The translations under genes and the position numbers were made by a program. From positions 1,550,001-1,614,000 of the forward strand of contig OY723255.1 of the NCBI GenBank assembly GCA_963210315.1: a stretch of 64,000 nt of DNA. The letters are read 5' to 3'. Source of the stretch: Rhynchopus euleeides (Eukaryota > Euglenozoa > Diplonemea > Diplonemida > Diplonemidae). The notes beneath the pieces were generated by a model. That model was not told the DNA's origin. It searched no databases and saw only the letters and a program-made list of their open reading frames with translations. This document shows positions 59,733 through 64,000 of this stretch, one piece after another; within the stretch, counting starts at the first letter, position 1; every line of letters begins with the position of its first letter.

Positions 59733-60938
59733 TGACCGGATTTCTATAGGGGGACCCTTTCGAATTTTTTTTTCGGGGGGTAAATTGTGTAGTTCATGTT
59801 ACAGTGCTAAGAGCCCGTAGAAGCAAAAGTAGAACCTGCTGCGCTAGCCCCACCAAGCAGCCACAGTACGACAGGACGCGCGCAGGCACCGGGCCCCCTC
59901 TCCTAAAAAAAAAGGTAAATTGAACGTTTTTGGCCATTTGAAGCCACTGCGACCATTCCCGGGCCTCGGAAATCAGATTCTTGCCCCTCAAATGCGGTAC
60001 CGGTCCGGACGAAAATCCGGACCGGAACCGCAGGTACCGCATGCAGCCGCCCCAGCGCCGCCCTCCCCACCCCCCTCCCCAGCCTGTCCCAGAAGAGGTC
60101 GCTTTTCCCATTGGTGCCTGCCTATGTATTGCCTCTGTTGTGCCTGCGCCTGTGCCTCCCTGCCCTGTATTTTTTTACCCTCACGGGTATCACGATACAG
60201 GGCAGTCCACCCCCTCCCCCCAAAAATCGTTCGCATCATCTTGGCGCCCATTCCTTCCACTTTCTGTGGATGTGTTTGGTATTTCCGAACGGAATTTTCC
60301 AGCGTCAAGACTGATACCTCGCCGTTTTAGAGTCAGACACTTCTACCGCCGCTGCGATTTGCGATACGGTAGTTGTGCAGAAATGCTAACATTTAATTTG
60401 CTCTGTGGAACCTGGACTGCACCTTCTGGGCTGTGAGTCTGTAGATAGTTGGACAGTTGCGGAACCCATCCTTTGTGTGCCTCCGACTTGAGGAGCTGTC
60501 GACTTCAGAACCAAGGTTCAGAACGAAGATGACGACCTGCTGTGAGCTGCAAACCTTCTTGACACACCTACCGTACCTGCATTACACTCGTGGTAATTCC
60601 ATACCCCTGGAAACAGGAGACCACCGTCTGTTCACAGATGGTCTTGAGCGTGGTAGCCATCTTTGCTATGGAGTCACGATTAAGTCTTTGTGGTCACGTG
60701 GGCCCATGAGCAGCGGATACACTTGGAGTGGAGGGAGGGGGTGCGGTTCTGGATCAGCGGGTCTGAATCTGGTCAAGGACGACTGAGGGCTTCAGTTCGA
60801 GTTCAATGTGGGTCCAAGGGTACACAGGAGATCACTGCTTCATATTCAACCTGCTTGTCATCCTCTGGTTACTGTTCAACGGCTCGAACTCCTCGACTTT
60901 CCTTGGCTGACTGAAATGAAACAATACGTAAGGGGGGC
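59733..60938. other. Intergenic region, weak coding traces
   Basis: Contains the inverted copy of the 57268 repeat (59910-60015). A + strand open stretch at 60457-60786 (MRNPSFVCLRLEELSTSEPR ...) is not recognised and may be chance. Nothing else supported. Confidence 0.35.
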
Positions 60939-61175
60939 CCTCGCTACCAGTCACGGGTCGTCACGGCTCGTCAGTGAGTCAGGGGGCTTTTTTGGCTGGC
61001 CTGGGGAGAAGGGTGAATTTTCAGGTTTTTGGCTGACTACGAGTCACTACGAGTCACTTGACTGGTAGCGAGGCCGGTCTGGAACTCCGGGTGGGGACTT
61101 GGCACAATATGAGAAAATTCCACCCAGAGGTCCAGACCGGCCTCGCTACCAGTCACGTGACTCGTAGTGACTCAC
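60939..61175. mobile_element. Rearranged MITE relative forming a large palindrome
   Basis: Starts GGGGGGCCCTCGCTACCAGT and reaches GACTGGTAGCGAGG at ~61072. The outer sequence then repeats in reverse (TCCAGACCGGCCTCGCTACC, 61131-61150), giving a palindrome about 61036-61175 around TGGCACAATATGAG. Probably two MITE ends brought together. Confidence 0.55.
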
Positions 61176-61227
61176 AGTGGTCCCCACCTCCTGTAGGGGC
61201 ACTCCCCGATTCCCCCCAGCAAATTAG

Positions 61228-62112
61228 TGTACTTGGTTGATTCCCCCCGATTCCCCCCAGTACACTGTCGTACTTGGACGATTCCCCCCGATTCCCCCCA
61301 GTACATTGTCGTACTTGGACGATTCCCCCCGATTCCCCCCAGTACATTGTCATACTTGGACGATTCCCCCCGATTTCCCCCAGTACATTGTCGTACTTGG
61401 ACGATTCCCCCCGATTCCCCCCAGTACAGTGTCGTACTTGGACGATTCCCCCCGATTTCCCCCAGTACATTGTCATACTTGGACGATTCCCCCCGATTCC
61501 CCCCAGTACATTGTCGTACTTGGACGATTCCCCCCGATTTCCCCCAGTACATTGTCGTACTTGGACGATTCCCCCCGATTCCCCCCAGTACATTGTCGTA
61601 CTTGGACGATTCCCCCCGATTCCCCCCAGTACATTGTCGTACTTGGACGATTCCCCCCGATTTCCCCCAGTACATTGTCGTACTTGGACGATTCCCCCCG
61701 ATTCCCCCCAGTACAGTGTCGTACTTGGACGATTCCCCCCGATTCCCCCCAGTACATTGTCGTACTTGGACGATTCCCCCCGATTCCCCCCAGTACATTG
61801 TCGTACTTGGACGATTCCCCCCGATTTCCCCCAGTACATTGTCGTACTTGGACGATTCCCCCCGATTCCCCCCAGTACAGTGTCGTACTTGGACGATTCC
61901 CCCCGATTCCCCCCAGTACATTGTCGTACTTGGACGATTCCCCCCGATTCCCCCCAGTACATTGTCATACTTGGACGATTCCCCCCGATTCCCCCCAGTA
62001 CATTGTTATACTTGGACGATTCCCCCCGATTCCCCCCAGTACATTGTCATACTTGGACGATTCCCCCCGATTCCCCCCAGTACATTGTCGTACTTGGACG
62101 ATTCCCCCCGAG
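61228..62112. repeat. 41-bp minisatellite
   Basis: About 21 copies of TACTTGGACGATTCCCCCCG plus ATTCCCCCCAGTACATTGTCG, varying mainly in CCC/TCC and CATTG/CAGTG. The period is not a multiple of 3 and it lacks stops in several frames on both strands, which produces long spurious ORFs on each strand. It ends at AGAGGGGCCGATCACC. Confidence 0.95.
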
Positions 62113-62466
62113 AGGGGCCGATCACCAACGCACACACAACCCGATTTCCTGATGAAGGGTGGTGGTGGTCGCGCCCCCGTCCAACCGTGCAACGCACGTG
62201 GCGGAAACTGCACTATGCAGCAACAGTGATGAGAAACAACACAGCAAACAACAGCAACCAAGCAGCAACAAAAACCTCGCGCGCGCTCCTCCCTATTCCA
62301 AGTCTCCCTGACCGTGGCGAAGCCACTCGACTAAAGGCGTTCGTGGGGGGAATCCACCAAGTACACCAATGTCCCGGGGGGGATTGACAGGACATCCCCT
62401 GCCGGTCGGTTGTCCTGGTAAGCGTGGGCCATAGCAACCCGGAACCACAGTGCGTCGTGGGACGTT

Positions 62467-62562
62467 GGGGGTCCTCGCGCCGAGTCACTGTGAGTCACGA
62501 GTCGTCAGTTTTCAGCCAAACATGGCTGACTTCTCACTTTTTATCACTCGGCGAGGGCCCCC
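62467..62562 (+). mobile_element. 96-bp MITE with compensated ends
   Basis: Ends GGGGGTCCTCGCGCCGAG and CTCGGCGAGGGCCCCC: the TAC/GTA part of the usual end is replaced on both sides by pairing sequence. Core as in subfamily A. GTT flanks both sides (62464-62466, 62563-62565). Confidence 0.8.
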
Positions 62563-62959
62563 GTTGTGGGCCTCCCTGTTGAGGCGGCGCAGCTTCTCCC
62601 GTAGACGACGGATACCATCCTGCTTCGCGGCCTGCTGTACTCGCGTCGTAGCCGTCCCCCGTGCCTCCTTCCTGCTCCGTGCCTCCGTGAGCGCGGGGTG
62701 GGCCTACCACGCCGCTCAGCTCGCTTCTGACCAGGCGCACCATCGCCTCGGGGATCAGCCCCTCCGACGTTGTCCCTTAATACACTTCGCCTCCCCGTGC
62801 AGCGGGAACCGTCTCCTGCACCGATGTCCCACATTGGCCTTGGTGTCCGCACCCCCGCCATCGCCTTCACCAGCTTCTCCATGAAGCCGACCGCGAGGGG
62901 GGTGAAGGTAGCGCGTCGATGACCTCCGGGCCGTCCTCCAGCGCCCCTCTACGGGCGGA

Positions 62960-63516
62960 TTTGGAGGGTGGCCCGGAGTCGGCGGTGTTGGACATCGGTG
63001 CGGGTGGATCGGCTCTGTACTACAAGTCGCGGACCCACTCTAGACGAAGAGGGTGTCGCGGCCGTGTGGGGAACCAAAAACCTGGTGAAGGTTAGTGCCG
63101 AACGCCATGACAGCCTCGCCCGCCTGGAACACGTTGCGCCGTGACTGATTGCCTTGACCCACCCACCAAGGGGCCCCTGCACGTGCCTCCGGTACTGCGC
63201 CCCTGCTGGCCTCCTGTGTCCGACCGCCACGAGCTGCACTTGTGGTGTCGGCCAGCCGTACCACTGGCTCTTCGGACCACACACCTGCATGCGTGGGACC
63301 AGGGGGTTCCCTCCCCAGGGACGTCCGAGTCTCGTCGTTCGCAGTAGCACGTGGGATTTTCTCTGAAATTTGCACCAAATCGCCATGTTGTGAGTCAACC
63401 CTTCGATCTGAGCCACACCGAGATCGTCTTTTTCGAGAATCGGGGTCCAAATACGCTCCCCAGGCTAGGGACCCCCCAACTCCCCACACTCTTTTTTTGG
63501 GCGTTTTTCCGCTCAT
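62960..63516 (-). pseudogene. Decayed ORF traces, minus strand
   Basis: Minus-strand stretches such as GLTHNMAIWCKFQRKSHVLL ... PLGGWVKAI and, in another frame, NVFQAGEAVMAFGTNLHQVF ... GRDTLFV-stop. LGGWV also ends the fragment at 6607-6876, a weak hint of a shared element protein. Not recognised. Confidence 0.2.
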
Positions 63517-63554
63517 TTTTTCTCACTTTTTCTCACTCGGTAGCGAGGGCCCCC
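63505..63554 (+). mobile_element. Half MITE (right end only)
   Basis: CTCACTTTTTCTCACTCGGT then AGCGAGGGCCCCC, matching the right half of subfamily A; the left half is absent. Confidence 0.65.
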
Positions 63555-64000
63555 AAGTGCTGCTATTGTGTTGTTCCCCTGACAGAGGAACACAAGGGAA
63601 GGGTACTGCAGCTGTCCACGAAGTGGCTCGACGTAGCCACCTCACGCTGCCTAGAGGGTCGGTTCAGGTTGAAGCAGAGCAATTAAGTGTTAGGGGGATG
63701 CCTTTGGTCAAGGCCTTTTCTAAAAAAAATGACCCACGGCGCCTGTGTTGTAGCTCGGTCTACGCCAGGTTCCACACCCCGTCATCGCAAAACGTACACA
63801 TACACAGAGGCAGGCCTCTGTGGTACGGGAGCATGATGGGAGGAAATTTTGCCTTTTGGTCAAAAAGGCGCCTTTTTAGAATAAATTGACCCGCAGGGTG
63901 GCTGAGTCTTATCAGACAGGCCGACCTATGTTGATCAATGGAACCACACAACCTGTTCAACCTGCAAACCACCCGGGGTGGCGGCTGAGTCCTCACCCCT

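Larger units (their letters stand above)
62113..64000. other. Gene-poor end of the window
   Basis: Contains the 96-bp MITE (62467-62562), minus-strand ORF traces (62960-63516) and a half MITE (about 63505-63554). No gene is supported from 63555 to the end. Confidence 0.45.

Noticed and set aside
61153..62387. Long ORFs on both strands of the 41-bp minisatellite
   Set aside because: Repeat-derived; simultaneous openness on both strands is compositional.
1..64000. Spliced-leader RNA, 5S rRNA or telomere repeats
   Set aside because: Looked for but no convincing match was seen anywhere in the window.

Overview
The window looks like nuclear DNA of a GC-rich, repeat-laden protist, most likely a euglenozoan and perhaps a diplonemid (inference). 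Three things point there. (1) Several start codons sit 1-50 nt after a pyrimidine-rich tract ending in AG (38139, 43150, 47433, 40416, 33930), the layout expected for spliced-leader trans-splice acceptors. (2) The best-preserved mobile element (6864-11731) is a tyrosine-recombinase retrotransposon with split direct repeats and the order gag-like / recombinase / RT-RNase H, which resembles the VIPER/TATE group of kinetoplastids. (3) Two membrane proteins carry divergent class III nucleotide-cyclase-like domains, a family expanded in Euglenozoa. Conventional GT-AG introns are also visible in the WD40, USP-like and SAM-domain genes. No rRNA, tRNA, CRISPR array or bacterial operon was found.

Layout. 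1-3934: 3' part of a WDR49/WDR64-type WD40 gene with one intron. 3935-13290: repeats, including an inverted-repeat element (arms 5518-5918 and 11783-12098) that was invaded by the 4.9-kb retroelement and, in one arm, by a 109-bp MITE. 13291-16370: G/C palindrome arrays and a 31-bp satellite. 16509-17784: truncated ubiquitin-specific-protease-like gene. 17837-21680: unrecognised ORFs. 21762-24040: transposon with ~400-bp inverted repeats, ending 15 bp before the start codon of a six-segment membrane protein with a cyclase-like domain (24056-25801). 27020-33517: four successive inverted-repeat elements, one hAT-like and one carrying an unrecognised multi-exon gene. 33930-43611: SAM-domain protein, two coiled-coil proteins and a secreted cysteine-rich repeat protein. 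46226-47270: a degenerate hAT transposon with a BED zinc finger. 47433-51635: a 1400-residue receptor-like protein with a second cyclase-like domain. 51636-64000: almost only mobile DNA, including a short split-repeat element, a cluster of five 109-bp MITEs, several foldback elements, an AACCGGTT array and a 41-bp minisatellite.

How the parts relate. The host genes show no operon logic. Every confident one is on the + strand, which fits directional polycistronic transcription with trans-splicing. The recurring element is GTGGAAGCGTCAACGCA, which marks the A/B repeat junction of the retroelement and recurs in at least six other places as solo termini, fragments and a candidate non-autonomous derivative. 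The MITE family has eight copies with clean 3-bp target duplications, and one copy has its empty site preserved in the opposite arm of the inverted repeat it landed in.
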